Shown: positions 17,232-26,154, counted from the first letter of the stretch. The stretch is 64,000 nucleotides of DNA from Pontibacter lucknowensis (GCF_900156415.1 NZ_FTNM01000004.1:310001-374000); one strand, 5' to 3'. Notes: generated by a model not told the origin, from the sequence alone. Made by a program: numbers and translations.

Positions 17232-18594
17232 AGGGGATGCCAAACTTTTCGAGGCGACGGTAGAGGGCGGCCCTGCTCAGGCCCAGTGCACGCGCTACTT
17301 TGCTCACATTGTTGTGGTAATAGGCCATCGACTTCCGGATCATCGAGGCTTCGATCTCGTCCAGCGTCATGGTACCCACAGCCGGTAGGGCTTTGTCACC
17401 AGCCTTCACAGGGCCCTGCTGCACCTGCGCCTGGAAGTCATCGGCGCTCAATACGTCGTCTTCGGCTACCAGCACAGTGCGCTCCACCAGGTTTTTCAAT
17501 TCCCGAATGTTGCCCGGGAAAGAGAGCTCCTTTAACCAATGCAGCGCTTTGGGGCTTATCTCCAGTTCAGGCCGGTGATAGGTCTTTTTCATGTTCTCCA
17601 CGAAAAACTGTACCAGCAGCGGGATATCATCCGGGCGCTCGCGCAAAGCAGGTATACGCACCTTGATCAGGTTGATGCGGTAGAAGAGGTCCTCCCGGAA
17701 TTTGCCTTCCTCCACCATTTGCTCCAGGTTGCGGTTGGTGGCGCACACTACCCGAATGTCGAGTTTGCGGGAGCGGCTGTCGCCGAGCACTTCGTAGGTG
17801 CGGTCCTGGAGCACGCGCAGCAGCTTTACCTGGCTGTTCATGTCCAGCTCACCGATCTCGTCGAGGAAGATGGTGCCCTTGTTGGCCATCTCGAAACGAC
17901 CTACCCGGTCGGCTTTGGCATCGGTGAAGGCACCGCGCTTATGGCCGAACATCTCACTCTCAAACAGACTGGCTGAAATGCCACCCAGGTTTACCTTCAC
18001 GAAGGGTTGGGACTTGCGGAGGCTGTTGCGATGCACGGCCTCCGCTATTAGTTCCTTGCCCGTACCGCTCTCGCCCTCGATCAGCACGGAGGCATCGGTT
18101 GGCGCGATCTGCCCGATCCGCTTCAGGATCTGCAGAAGCTGCGGGTCCTGGCCTACGATGTTTTTGAAGTCATATCGCTGGTCCAGTTTTTTGCGGGTTA
18201 GGGCTTCGTCTTTTACGGGTGCCTGCTGCGACAGACTCAGGGCTGTGCGCACCGCCTGCACCAGGTAATCGTTACTCCAGGGCTTGGTAATGAAATCGGC
18301 CGCACCCAGACGCATACCCTCCACCGCCAGACTAATGGAGCCCCAGCCCGTGATCAGTATAACAGGTAGCTGCGGCATTCGTTGCTTGAATGTTCCCAGC
18401 AACTGTAGCCCATCATGACCTGTGGTTTCGATGGAGAAGTTCATGTCCATGATCACGAGCTGCAAGGGATGCTGCTGCGCTATTGCGAGCGCCTCGCTCG
18501 GGGAAGCGGCCTCTTGTGTTTTAAAGCCGTGCTGCTTGAGCAATATGCTCAAAGAGGCACGAACCGCTACATCGTCATCTATTATCAGGATCAT
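17215..18594 (-). CDS. NtrC-family sigma-54-dependent response regulator
   Basis: This 459-residue protein has a receiver domain (1-115, phospho-acceptor Asp near 51 in Met-Asp-Met-Asn), an AAA+ domain with Walker A Gly-Glu-Ser-Gly-Thr-Gly-Lys-Glu near 175, and a Fis-type helix-turn-helix at about 415-455. The sigma-54 contact loop reads Gly-Ala-Phe-Thr-Asp-Ala, not the canonical Gly-Ala-Phe-Thr-Gly-Ala. When phosphorylated such proteins bind upstream dyads and drive sigma-54 open complexes with ATP. The operon's own start region has a sigma-54-like promoter and a perfect palindrome, the expected target. Confidence 0.93.
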   Translation of the reverse strand: MILIIDDDVAVRASLSILLKQHGFKTQEAASPSEALAIAQQHPLQLVIMDMNFSIETTGHDGLQLLGTFKQRMPQLPVILITGWGSISLAVEGMRLGAADFITKPWSNDYLVQAVRTALSLSQQAPVKDEALTRKKLDQRYDFKNIVGQDPQLLQILKRIGQIAPTDASVLIEGESGTGKELIAEAVHRNSLRKSQPFVKVNLGGISASLFESEMFGHKRGAFTDAKADRVGRFEMANKGTIFLDEIGELDMNSQVKLLRVLQDRTYEVLGDSRSRKLDIRVVCATNRNLEQMVEEGKFREDLFYRINLIKVRIPALRERPDDIPLLVQFFVENMKKTYHRPELEISPKALHWLKELSFPGNIRELKNLVERTVLVAEDDVLSADDFQAQVQQGPVKAGDKALPAVGTMTLDEIEASMIRKSMAYYHNNVSKVARALGLSRAALYRRLEKFGIPYESQD

Positions 18595-18650
18595 GGAACT
18601 GGAGCTGCTAAATCAGGTATAAAGATAATTTTTTCAGGTATAAATTGCTA

Positions 18651-19832
18651 TTACTCTTCGTGTAGGGCGATGGCAGGGTGGATGGTTGCTGCTTGTCGGC
18701 TAGGGTAGAGGGCACAACCAACTACCAGTATATAGATAACAACCACGCTAATACCCAAGGCTAAGAAGTAGACTACTGATTCAACCTCAAATACCTGTAG
18801 CAGCGGAAACTGTACGGCAAAGGCCACACCTAGCAGCAGACCGAAAGTAGCCAGCACCAGTACCTCGCCGATAAACTGCCGGTATACCTGATTGGCCGAG
18901 GCGCCCAGCGCCCTGCGAAGTCCGATCTCGCCGTTGCGGCGGCTGATATTATACCACAGTACCCCAAATAGCCCCAGGGCCACATTAAGGATCAGAAAGC
19001 CGCAGACAAGGCCCAATGCAATCATGGGTACCATCGTGAGCTTTGATTTATTCTGACGCATTTTTTCCAGGGTCGCCACTTCCAGGGTCCAGTCTTTGCC
19101 TATACCTGAGATCTCTTGCACCATCTTTTCTTCAAACGCCACTCCGGTTCCAGGCTTCACCCGGATCAGGAGCTCACCCCAAAAGGACTTGTCACTTTGC
19201 TGCAGGCTGATCCGGGTGAAAAAGGCCGGACGCTCGGCGGAGTACTCGCTGTAGCCCCGGAAGTGGTCCACAATGCCCACCACCTGGTAGTTCACCGAGT
19301 CATTTTGGGGTATGAGTTTACCCAGTGGCTCTTCTTCACCGAACAGCTGCCTTTGCATTTCGCGGTTTATCACAATGGGCTTGTGGTGGGCGGCATTGTC
19401 CTCGGGACCAAACCAGCGGCCCTGGCTGAGCTGTACCTGCAGCACATCCTCGTAGTCATCGTCTACTTCGTAGTGGTCTGCCTGCGAGCTTCTCTTGTTG
19501 CCGTACGACAGGTTATCCGTCATTTGGCTAAAGGCAAAAGGGGCATTACTGTTTGTGAGAGCGGCATGCGAAACCTCAGGGTAGGCACGCACCTGCTGCA
19601 CCACCTGCTCCAGTTTCTGGTGGTTGAGGGCGGCGGAGTCGGCGCTGGGACGCATGGTCAGCAACCACACATTGTCGTGCTCGAAGCCAAGGGGCTTGGT
19701 ATAGTTGCGCACATTGTACACGACCAGGCTCATCACCCCGAAGAGTACCAGGAAGCAAAAGAAGATTTCGGTCATGAGCAGGAAATTGCTCTTTTTGCGG
19801 TTCCAGATCAGTTTAAATAAGTGGCGTATCAT
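18651..19832 (-). CDS. MacB/FtsX-type ABC transporter permease (second)
   Basis: This 393-residue protein has one N-terminal helix (about 18-40), a periplasmic MacB_PCD region, and three C-terminal helices of the FtsX domain (Arg-Arg-Ala-Leu-Gly-Ala before a helix). It works by mechanotransmission with TolC and the adaptor and does not itself form a substrate channel through the inner membrane. It overlaps the other permease gene by 4 bases, which suggests that the two form a heterodimer. The 56 bases before the regulator gene contain two copies of TCAGGTATAAA. Confidence 0.88.
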   Translation of the reverse strand: MIRHLFKLIWNRKKSNFLLMTEIFFCFLVLFGVMSLVVYNVRNYTKPLGFEHDNVWLLTMRPSADSAALNHQKLEQVVQQVRAYPEVSHAALTNSNAPFAFSQMTDNLSYGNKRSSQADHYEVDDDYEDVLQVQLSQGRWFGPEDNAAHHKPIVINREMQRQLFGEEEPLGKLIPQNDSVNYQVVGIVDHFRGYSEYSAERPAFFTRISLQQSDKSFWGELLIRVKPGTGVAFEEKMVQEISGIGKDWTLEVATLEKMRQNKSKLTMVPMIALGLVCGFLILNVALGLFGVLWYNISRRNGEIGLRRALGASANQVYRQFIGEVLVLATFGLLLGVAFAVQFPLLQVFEVESVVYFLALGISVVVIYILVVGCALYPSRQAATIHPAIALHEE

Positions 19833-21070
19833 TTTGAACCTCCTTTCAGTGCCTCTACGGCATTTAAGCGTGACATTTTATAGGCCGGATACACTCCGGA
19901 AATAAGACCGAAAACCAGGCAGAGCAGCAGACCAAAGGCAAACACACGGATGTTGAGCCCCAGGTTTGCATAGACGATAACGCCGCTGTCGTTGATCAGC
20001 CAGAGCACGCCCGCCGACAGCACAAAGCCCAGCAAGCCCCCAAGCAGTGTCAGGAAAATGTTCTCGATGATAAACTGCCCGATAATGGTGGAAGAAGTGG
20101 CACCGAAGGCCTTACGCACGCCAATCTCCGAAGAGCGCTCCATGATGCGACTGATGTTGATGTTGACCAGATTGATAGTAGGCAGCAGCATGAACAACAG
20201 CGCCAGGACTGTCATGATCACATATAATATACCTATGCCGGAGTCTTTGCCATTGCTCAGGAAGGTGCGGGCAATGCTTTCCAGAAACGTATCGGGGTGG
20301 GAGGAGAGCGTCGTGCCTTTCTCTGTTTGCTGGCGTTCCACCTCCTGCATGATGCCCGCATACTCCTCTTTTATTTTTGGTACGTCGGCAGCCGACCTGG
20401 CTTTAATAGTGGCAAAGTAGGTGCCCCGGAGGCCAGGCCTGCTGAACTCCTGACTCTTCATGGTGATGGGCACCCATACATCGGCGTAGGAGTGCAGGCG
20501 CAGAGCCGGTACATCTTCTACCACGCCTACTACCTTGTACCGTACCTGGTCCACCACAATGTGCTGTCCCACAGCTTTATCTGTGCCGAAGTACTGCTTG
20601 CGGGTGTTTTCGTTGATCACGGCCACACGGTTTGCACCCCGCACATCCTGCTCGCTAAAGCCATTTCCTTCCAGGAAATTGAACTCAAGAATATCCCAGA
20701 ACGCACGGTCTGTGTACTTGATATCCAGCGCAAGCTTACGGTTGTTGATGTAACTGTTTACCTGGAAGAACATGGAGTTGATAGACACCATTTCCGGTGT
20801 TTGCATGGTGCGAACATGCTGGTCGAGAAAGCGGTAGCTTGGCGGACCGCTGCTCGAAAAGCCTCCGTCGCGTTGCTCACGCATGATGTTTACAAAAAGC
20901 AGCTTGTCAGTTTCACGCTCCGGCATCTGCGGTCCGAAGGTATGGTCGAAAAGTGAAGAGGCCACCATGAGCACCAGCAATGTAAAGCTGATGCCGAAGA
21001 GGCTAATGAAGGTAAAGAACTTGCGTCGCAAGAGCACCTTCCAGGCTATTTTGATGTAATTCTTCAGCAT
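19829..21070 (-). CDS. MacB/FtsX-type ABC transporter permease (first)
   Basis: This 413-residue protein has an N-terminal helix (about 18-38), a large MacB_PCD periplasmic domain, and three C-terminal FtsX helices preceded by Gly-Val-Arg-Lys-Ala-Phe-Gly-Ala. It starts two bases after the ATPase gene and overlaps the second permease by four. The two proteins are alike in layout but diverged, as expected for a heterodimeric pair. The substrate is unknown; peptides, lipophilic drugs and lipoproteins are all known for the family. Confidence 0.9.
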   Translation of the reverse strand: MLKNYIKIAWKVLLRRKFFTFISLFGISFTLLVLMVASSLFDHTFGPQMPERETDKLLFVNIMREQRDGGFSSSGPPSYRFLDQHVRTMQTPEMVSINSMFFQVNSYINNRKLALDIKYTDRAFWDILEFNFLEGNGFSEQDVRGANRVAVINENTRKQYFGTDKAVGQHIVVDQVRYKVVGVVEDVPALRLHSYADVWVPITMKSQEFSRPGLRGTYFATIKARSAADVPKIKEEYAGIMQEVERQQTEKGTTLSSHPDTFLESIARTFLSNGKDSGIGILYVIMTVLALLFMLLPTINLVNINISRIMERSSEIGVRKAFGATSSTIIGQFIIENIFLTLLGGLLGFVLSAGVLWLINDSGVIVYANLGLNIRVFAFGLLLCLVFGLISGVYPAYKMSRLNAVEALKGGSK

Positions 21071-21072
21071 GG

Positions 21073-21777
21073 CTATACCTTTTGATAATCGTAAGCATTG
21101 GTTTTCGCATCAGACACCTGCTGGCCATCGAAGAATCGGATAAGGCGCTCGGTCTTCTGGGCCATGTTCTCGTCGTGCGTTACCATCACGATGGTGGTGC
21201 CATCCTGGCGGTTCAGGTCGAGCAGGATGTTCATGATCTCTTCACCCATCACAGAGTCGAGGTTACCGGTCGGTTCGTCGGCCAGGATGATCTCAGGTTG
21301 ACCAATCAGGGCGCGGGCTATGGCTACCCGCTGGCGCTGTCCGCCCGAAAGCTGCGTAGGGTAGTGCTTGGTGCGGGCACTGAGGCCTACTTTTTCAAGG
21401 GCTGTGAGGGCCAGTCTTCTGGTTTCAGCTGCCGATGTGCCGCTGCGGTAGAGCAGCGGAAGCTCCACATTGTCGAGCACGCTCAGGTCATTGATCAGGT
21501 GGTAGCTTTGGAACACGAAGCCGATTTTCTGATTGCGGATGTGTGCCAGTTCTTTGTCCCTATACCTGCTGATGGGGTTTCCATCTATCTCCACTATACC
21601 ATTGGTCGGCTCGTCGAGCAGGCCCATGATGTTTAGCAGTGTGGACTTGCCGCAACCCGATGGCCCCATCACCGACACAAACTCCCCCTTGGGTATGTGC
21701 AGGTTGACGTTGTGCAGCGCTACCGTCTCAATCGTCTTGGTCTGGTAGACTTTTTCGATGTTCTTTAACGTGATCAT
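21073..21777 (-). CDS. MacB/LolD-type ABC transporter ATP-binding protein
   Basis: This 234-residue protein carries every ABC motif: Walker A Gly-Pro-Ser-Gly-Cys-Gly-Lys-Ser-Thr, signature Leu-Ser-Gly-Gly-Gln-Arg-Gln-Arg, Walker B Ile-Ile-Leu-Ala-Asp-Glu-Pro-Thr-Gly-Asn-Leu-Asp and the switch His in Val-Thr-His-Asp. Its length and the Asn-Leu-Asp D-loop suit the LolD/MacB/FtsE group. It powers the two permeases encoded immediately downstream. It is separated from tolC by 221 non-coding bases that hold repeats. Confidence 0.95.
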   Translation of the reverse strand: MITLKNIEKVYQTKTIETVALHNVNLHIPKGEFVSVMGPSGCGKSTLLNIMGLLDEPTNGIVEIDGNPISRYRDKELAHIRNQKIGFVFQSYHLINDLSVLDNVELPLLYRSGTSAAETRRLALTALEKVGLSARTKHYPTQLSGGQRQRVAIARALIGQPEIILADEPTGNLDSVMGEEIMNILLDLNRQDGTTIVMVTHDENMAQKTERLIRFFDGQQVSDAKTNAYDYQKV

Positions 21778-21815
21778 AGTTTTATACCTTGGTTCTAATA
21801 TCGATTAAATTGTTG

Positions 21816-21843
21816 AATTGCTGATTGTTAATTGCTGATTGTT
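21816..21843. repeat. Perfect tandem duplication of a 14-mer
   Basis: The 14-mer AATTGCTGATTGTT occurs twice head to tail (21816-21829 and 21830-21843) between the ATPase and tolC genes. A similar ATTGTTGATTGCTAATT stretch lies at about 29227. Confidence 0.9.
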
Positions 21844-21845
21844 GG

Positions 21846-21920
21846 GTGCACGATTAACCCACCCCTGGCCCCTCCTTTTGTCGAGGGCCCCTATCCCCAG
21901 AGGGGAATCTCGTGCACGAT
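21846..21920. repeat. GC-rich REP-like element flanked by a direct repeat
   Basis: The 9-mer GTGCACGAT at 21846-21854 recurs at 21912-21920. Between them lies a C/G-rich block with self-complementary segments (GGCCCCTC against GAGGGCC). It looks like a small dispersed intergenic element between tolC and the ATPase gene. Confidence 0.5.
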
Positions 21921-21998
21921 CCGAGCACGTCGCCACATGGCCCTACAGCTATACCTCTCACATTTTCAAATCTTCAAATTCTCAAATCTCCAAAACAC

Positions 21999-23465
21999 TC
22001 ATTCACTCATTTCAATCACCTGCTGTTGCTCAAAGTCAAATAGCGTGAGCTGTCGCAGGGTATAGTGGGCTGTCCAGAACGCACTGAGGGAGGCGATGTG
22101 GGCACGGCGGGCCTGGTCTTTTTCGGCCAGGGCGATGTTGAGGTCGGTGATGCTGATGCGGCCGATCAGGAAAGTGTTGCGGGCGATCTCGTACCGTTCC
22201 TGTGCGATAGCATCGGCTTCGGCAGTGGTGGCGATGCGGGCTTTCAGGGTGTTGTATTGGTTCACCTGCGTAAGCACGGCTTGTTCGAAATTAGCGTCTT
22301 CCTGGTCCACGGTATACTGCACCAGTTGCTTGTTCAGCTCCGCCACTTTATAAATAGAGCGTTGCCGCCCCCAGTCCATGATCGGCATGCTGAAGCCGAT
22401 GCGGGCCCGCTGCTGGTTTTCGGGGCGGGTGTAGATGTCGGTGAAGGAGGCGCCGCGGTTGGTGAGGCCGAAGGTGGCAAAGAGACTGGCATTGAAGCCA
22501 TTGTCGCCGTGTGCTTTGGCCATCAGTGCTTCTGCCTCCAGCAGTCTTCTGCTGAAGTTGATGCTCTCTTTGCGGTTTTTGCGGGCCTCGGCCAGCGCTA
22601 CCTCGGCCAGCACGGTGGAGGCAGGTATGCCCTCTGGCGTGAGCAGCTCCAACTGGTCTGTCTCTTTCATGCCGATATAGGTTTTAAGGGCAAGCGCCGC
22701 AGTCTGCTGGTCGAGGGCGGCCTGTGCCATGGCCAGCTCAGCGTTCAGCACGGCCAGGCGCAGCTGCAGCAGGTCGTTTTTGGAAAAGCGGCCGAGCTTA
22801 TACTTCTCCTGCGCAATCTGGTACAGCGTGTCGTTGCTCGACTGATTCTGGCTGGCGATACGCTGGTTTGTCTGGGCGAGCAGCAGGTCAAAGTAAAGCC
22901 TGGTAGCGTTCACGGCTATCTTTTCGCGCTCCTCCAGGTATTCCCGCTGCGACTCCTGGTAGCGGAGCGGCTCAATCTTTTTGGCCCATGACAATTGGTT
23001 GTAAGCAAACAGCGGCTGCTCTATACCTATGATGGCTGGGTTGCCGTTGTAGCGGGTCTGCTGACGGTCAAAATCGTCGAAGCGCTGCATCAGCGACGTG
23101 ACAAACACCCGTCCACCAGTTGGACTCACCACCTGACTCAGACTCAGTCCAAGTTCGGAGTTGTTGATCGACACAGGCTTGAAGTCGGTGGTGCCGTCGG
23201 GCTGTGTTACGGGCATGATGGTGCGGCTGAAATCGGGCAGAGTACCGGTGAGGCTGAGCTGCGGCTTATAGTCGGACTTGAAGCTGCGCCACTGCCAGTA
23301 GCTGTTTTCGCGGCTGGTCTCGGCCTGACGTGCCGCTGCCGACTGCTCCTGCGCCAGGGCGATCACCTCCTGCAAACGCAAGGTGCGCGTCGCAGGCTGT
23401 GCTATACCTGGCAGACAGGGCAGCAGCGTCACAAACAGCAAACAGATTTTGTATAGTTCTTTCAT
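21999..23465 (-). CDS. TolC-family outer-membrane efflux protein
   Basis: This 488-residue protein has a signal peptide (Met-Lys-Glu-Leu, cleavage near Gly-Ile-Ala-Gln). Two long alpha-helical repeats typical of the OEP family follow, with Gln/Ala/Leu-rich heptads and the paired Asn/Gly turn regions. It would trimerise into the outer-membrane duct that receives cargo from the adaptor-MacB assembly. I chose the ATG at 23465; an extension to 23504 would put residues without signal-peptide character in front. It is the second gene of the operon. Confidence 0.9.
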   Translation of the reverse strand: MKELYKICLLFVTLLPCLPGIAQPATRTLRLQEVIALAQEQSAAARQAETSRENSYWQWRSFKSDYKPQLSLTGTLPDFSRTIMPVTQPDGTTDFKPVSINNSELGLSLSQVVSPTGGRVFVTSLMQRFDDFDRQQTRYNGNPAIIGIEQPLFAYNQLSWAKKIEPLRYQESQREYLEEREKIAVNATRLYFDLLLAQTNQRIASQNQSSNDTLYQIAQEKYKLGRFSKNDLLQLRLAVLNAELAMAQAALDQQTAALALKTYIGMKETDQLELLTPEGIPASTVLAEVALAEARKNRKESINFSRRLLEAEALMAKAHGDNGFNASLFATFGLTNRGASFTDIYTRPENQQRARIGFSMPIMDWGRQRSIYKVAELNKQLVQYTVDQEDANFEQAVLTQVNQYNTLKARIATTAEADAIAQERYEIARNTFLIGRISITDLNIALAEKDQARRAHIASLSAFWTAHYTLRQLTLFDFEQQQVIEMSE

Positions 23466-23586
23466 GGTTTTATTTGCATTGCACGGTTCTGTATCACCAC
23501 ACACGTCTCACAAATTCTCTCTAGGCAAAGGGCTGACAAACAAAAGGCTATAACTCCCAAAATCTCAAACTCCTAAACTCCCAAAC

Positions 23587-24831
23587 TCACTTCACTTTCA
23601 CGTTGTCGAGGTGCTGGTAGTCAGCCAGGTCAGAGATCACCACTTGCTCGCCAGCTTGCACGCCGCTTTCCAACTCCACATAGTCCACATTGCTCACTCC
23701 GATTTTAGCATCTCTTCTTATCAGTTCGCCGTCGCGCAGCACGTATACCTGAGGCTTGCTGGCGGTTCTGAAGTAGGGGCCATTCTTCACGCGCAGTGTG
23801 TTCGGTTTGGAGACTGTGTGCACATATACATCCACTCTCAGACTCGGGCGCAGCAACTGGTGCGCTTTCTCTTCGAGGACTACAAAAAAAGTGACGATAC
23901 CATTTTCGACCGTGGGTTTGATGGAGGCAATGCTGCCCTTTAAGTTGGTGTCGTTGATGCGCACCACCACGGTACTACCGACACTGATCTGGCTGGCGAA
24001 GGCATCTGAGATAGTAGCCTGCACGCGGTAGCTGCTCAAGTCAGCGAGTCGGGCAATAATGTCGCCTGCATTCACGTTGCTACCGATCTCGTTTTTCACC
24101 CAGGTAATGACACCTGGCTGTGTAGCACGTACCTCGGCCTGTTCCATTTTGCGCTGCAACTCCTCAATTGAGCGGCTCTGCATGGCCAGGGTATAGCGCA
24201 ATTCCTGTTCATCAGCTTTGAGGAGCTGTCGCTCTGTTACGATTTCATGCTCTATTTGCTCCAGTTCCTGCTGTGCGATGCGGAGGTTGAGTTCGGCCTG
24301 CTTCACACTTTCCTGCGTACCGCCTCCGATCTTGAGGAGATATTGCTCATCATCGAGCTGCGCCTGCAGGCTTTTTACCCGCATGCGCTTAATTTCCAGC
24401 TGCGAGGCCAGGGCGTTTAGTTTCTTTTCAAGGTTGAGGTTGAGCTGCACCGTTTTGTGACGGCTTTGTTCCTGCTCGTCTTTGAGTTTATCGTAGGCCA
24501 GCTGGGTATAGGACCTGTCGAGCAAGAGGATCTGGTCACCAGGCTGCACCTGCTCGCCAGTGCTATGCACCACCTGCTCGATGCGTGCCTGAATGGGGCT
24601 GGTGATCACCTGTTCGTGCTCCGGCACCACCGTGCCTGAAGCAGTGATGGTGGCTACTACTGGTCCTTCCTCTACTGGTGCCGTACTAATTTCTGAAAAG
24701 TTGATGCTGGGGCTAATCAGGCTTCTGAATCCGAAGATGGCTACTGCTATAAGGGCAGCGGCTATACCTATTTGCCAGATGCGCTTCCGCTTCTGGGCTT
24801 GTCTGGTGCTGGCTGATAATTCACGATCCAT
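23587..24831 (-). CDS. Periplasmic adaptor (HlyD/MacA-like) of the efflux system
   Basis: This 414-residue membrane-fusion protein has one N-terminal transmembrane helix (about 20-38). A biotinyl-lipoyl-like half-motif follows (Ile-Glu-Gln-Val-Val-His-Ser-Thr-Gly), then a long coiled-coil hairpin (about 115-235, rich in Gln/Glu/Leu/Lys), the second lipoyl half, and beta-barrel and membrane-proximal domains. It bridges the inner-membrane permeases and TolC. It is the first gene of the operon, and the predicted sigma-54 promoter lies 34 bases upstream of its ATG. Confidence 0.9.
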   Translation of the reverse strand: MDRELSASTRQAQKRKRIWQIGIAAALIAVAIFGFRSLISPSINFSEISTAPVEEGPVVATITASGTVVPEHEQVITSPIQARIEQVVHSTGEQVQPGDQILLLDRSYTQLAYDKLKDEQEQSRHKTVQLNLNLEKKLNALASQLEIKRMRVKSLQAQLDDEQYLLKIGGGTQESVKQAELNLRIAQQELEQIEHEIVTERQLLKADEQELRYTLAMQSRSIEELQRKMEQAEVRATQPGVITWVKNEIGSNVNAGDIIARLADLSSYRVQATISDAFASQISVGSTVVVRINDTNLKGSIASIKPTVENGIVTFFVVLEEKAHQLLRPSLRVDVYVHTVSKPNTLRVKNGPYFRTASKPQVYVLRDGELIRRDAKIGVSNVDYVELESGVQAGEQVVISDLADYQHLDNVKVK

Positions 24832-24865
24832 AGTCTTATGTGGTGTATTGCTCGTGAGGGTATAG

Positions 24866-24880
24866 CCAATTTAGATGCCA
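24866..24880 (-). promoter_or_regulatory. Candidate sigma-54 promoter of the efflux operon
   Basis: On the minus strand the sequence reads TGGCATCTAAATTGG. The -24 element TGGCA is perfect. The -12 element is TTGG where the consensus is TTGC, at the right distance. Transcription would start near 24854, giving a leader of about 23 bases before the adaptor ATG. An NtrC-type activator is encoded in the same operon. Confidence 0.6.
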
Positions 24881-24944
24881 GTAATGTATGTTATTGATTT
24901 ACAGTTATTTGTGGTTTAAAAATTTGATTTTTAGGAGGCTGCAC

Positions 24945-24962
24945 CTGTTCAATATTGAACAG
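24945..24962. promoter_or_regulatory. 18-bp perfect palindrome, probable enhancer site for the NtrC-type regulator
   Basis: CTGTTCAATATTGAACAG is identical on both strands. Its centre lies about 85-90 bases upstream of the sigma-54 -12 element, in the usual range for activator sites. It also lies about 75 bases before a -7 element facing the other way. Confidence 0.65.
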
Positions 24963-25029
24963 TTTGTGCGGTTTTGTGAGGGCTATTTCTCATGATTCAA
25001 AATAGATATAGTATTTTATCTATTTTAAG

Positions 25030-25037
25030 TATATTTG
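25030..25037 (+). promoter_or_regulatory. Candidate -7 element (TATATTTG) for the lipoprotein gene at 25090
   Basis: This is a full match to TAnnTTTG in an AT-rich stretch, 52 bases before the ATG. No clear -33 TTG is seen. Confidence 0.4.
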
Positions 25038-25089
25038 AGTTAAGCTAGCCTCAATACACTTGCCTTAAAACCCATAATTTTTAGAAAAG

Positions 25090-26073
25090 ATGAAAGCAAA
25101 CCAAATGCTATACCTAATAGTGGCGCTGTTGCTGCTGGCTTGTAGTGAGAAAAGGGTGCAGGAACTGACTGCGACAAGCACAGCTGAGCCTGTAAAGCCA
25201 ACTGAAGTTGCCGGAGCGCTCACAGAAGAGGAAATGGAAGATTTGAGGCAGAAGTGTGAAGAGTATTACGCGTCCCTCACTGTGCATGACTCGGTGCGGA
25301 TAGCTTACCTTGATAGGTTACTGGCAGATAAAGGAAGGAAGCTCACAGCCAATAACAGACAGTTTCTGATGCAGCTTAGGCAACAGTTTGCAAACAGTGA
25401 CCCTAAACAGCCCCGCCTGACGATCGAGCAGGCGCTTTTCCCGATCTTTAGGATTCCGGATCAAAGACTAGGGATTATCGGGCAGCCCGTGCCAGATATG
25501 GGCTGGCCAATGGAGTACACGGATTTGTCAGCTGAAAAGGCTTTATTGAGTAAATGGGTTGATCTTGAAAAAGGCTATTTGGACTCAACCAGAATGCTGC
25601 ACTTTCCTGAAGCACTGAATTTACTATACCCGGCAGGTAAGCCACGGTTTTATCTTTACACGACCAAAACTACCGGCCAATCCCGTGTTCAGGACCTAGG
25701 GCATTATCAGAATGAATGCGCTGACTACTATCACTATACCTTTGATGAACAGGCACTGCAGACGGGAGATGAAGTACTTTTTGCCAGCAGACTTCCGCTG
25801 GACCTGACTTATGAAAACAATCCTGCTTTTGATAGCTGGTACAGGTCCAAGCTAATGCCAGACTGCGCCGACTGCCCCAGCAGCCACGACAAAGCCATAT
25901 CTTTTGCAAAACTGACCGGCACTGAAAATCTCTATTTTATGTATGCGGATGCTTTTCCAAGTAATCGGGAACTGTACACTCCTTTGCGTGCATTGGTGGC
26001 GAAAGGAGAGAATGGGAAATGGATAGAACTATGGTATAGCGATATTGATAATTTCGGCTGCAGCTGTTTGTAA
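25090..26073 (+). CDS. Lipoprotein of unknown function
   Basis: This 327-residue protein has a lipoprotein signal peptide with lipobox Leu-Leu-Ala-Cys (Cys18). The mature part is polar and mixed alpha/beta, with a C-terminal half rich in Tyr, Asp and Cys (Cys-Ala-Asp-Cys near 260 and a final Cys-Ser-Cys-Leu). The Cys pairs may form disulphides in the periplasm or on the surface. I do not recognise a domain. It is transcribed away from the efflux operon and lies 81 bases before an OmpA-family gene on the same strand, so the two may share a transcript. Confidence 0.75.
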   Translation: MKANQMLYLIVALLLLACSEKRVQELTATSTAEPVKPTEVAGALTEEEMEDLRQKCEEYYASLTVHDSVRIAYLDRLLADKGRKLTANNRQFLMQLRQQFANSDPKQPRLTIEQALFPIFRIPDQRLGIIGQPVPDMGWPMEYTDLSAEKALLSKWVDLEKGYLDSTRMLHFPEALNLLYPAGKPRFYLYTTKTTGQSRVQDLGHYQNECADYYHYTFDEQALQTGDEVLFASRLPLDLTYENNPAFDSWYRSKLMPDCADCPSSHDKAISFAKLTGTENLYFMYADAFPSNRELYTPLRALVAKGENGKWIELWYSDIDNFGCSCL

Positions 26074-26154
26074 GGGTTTCCTACCCATGTTCAAATAATA
26101 GGGCCAATTCCGTATGGGCTATACCTTCCGACTTTCTGCCCCGTAATAACGGAA

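Noticed and set aside
21832..22065. Short plus-strand frames between the ATPase gene and tolC
   Set aside because: They run over repeats and low-complexity DNA and into tolC antisense. No coding signs.
22065..22991. 308-codon open frame antisense to tolC
   Set aside because: It has a Gly/Val/His-rich shadow composition with no signal or domain, and the opposite strand carries a clear TolC-family protein.
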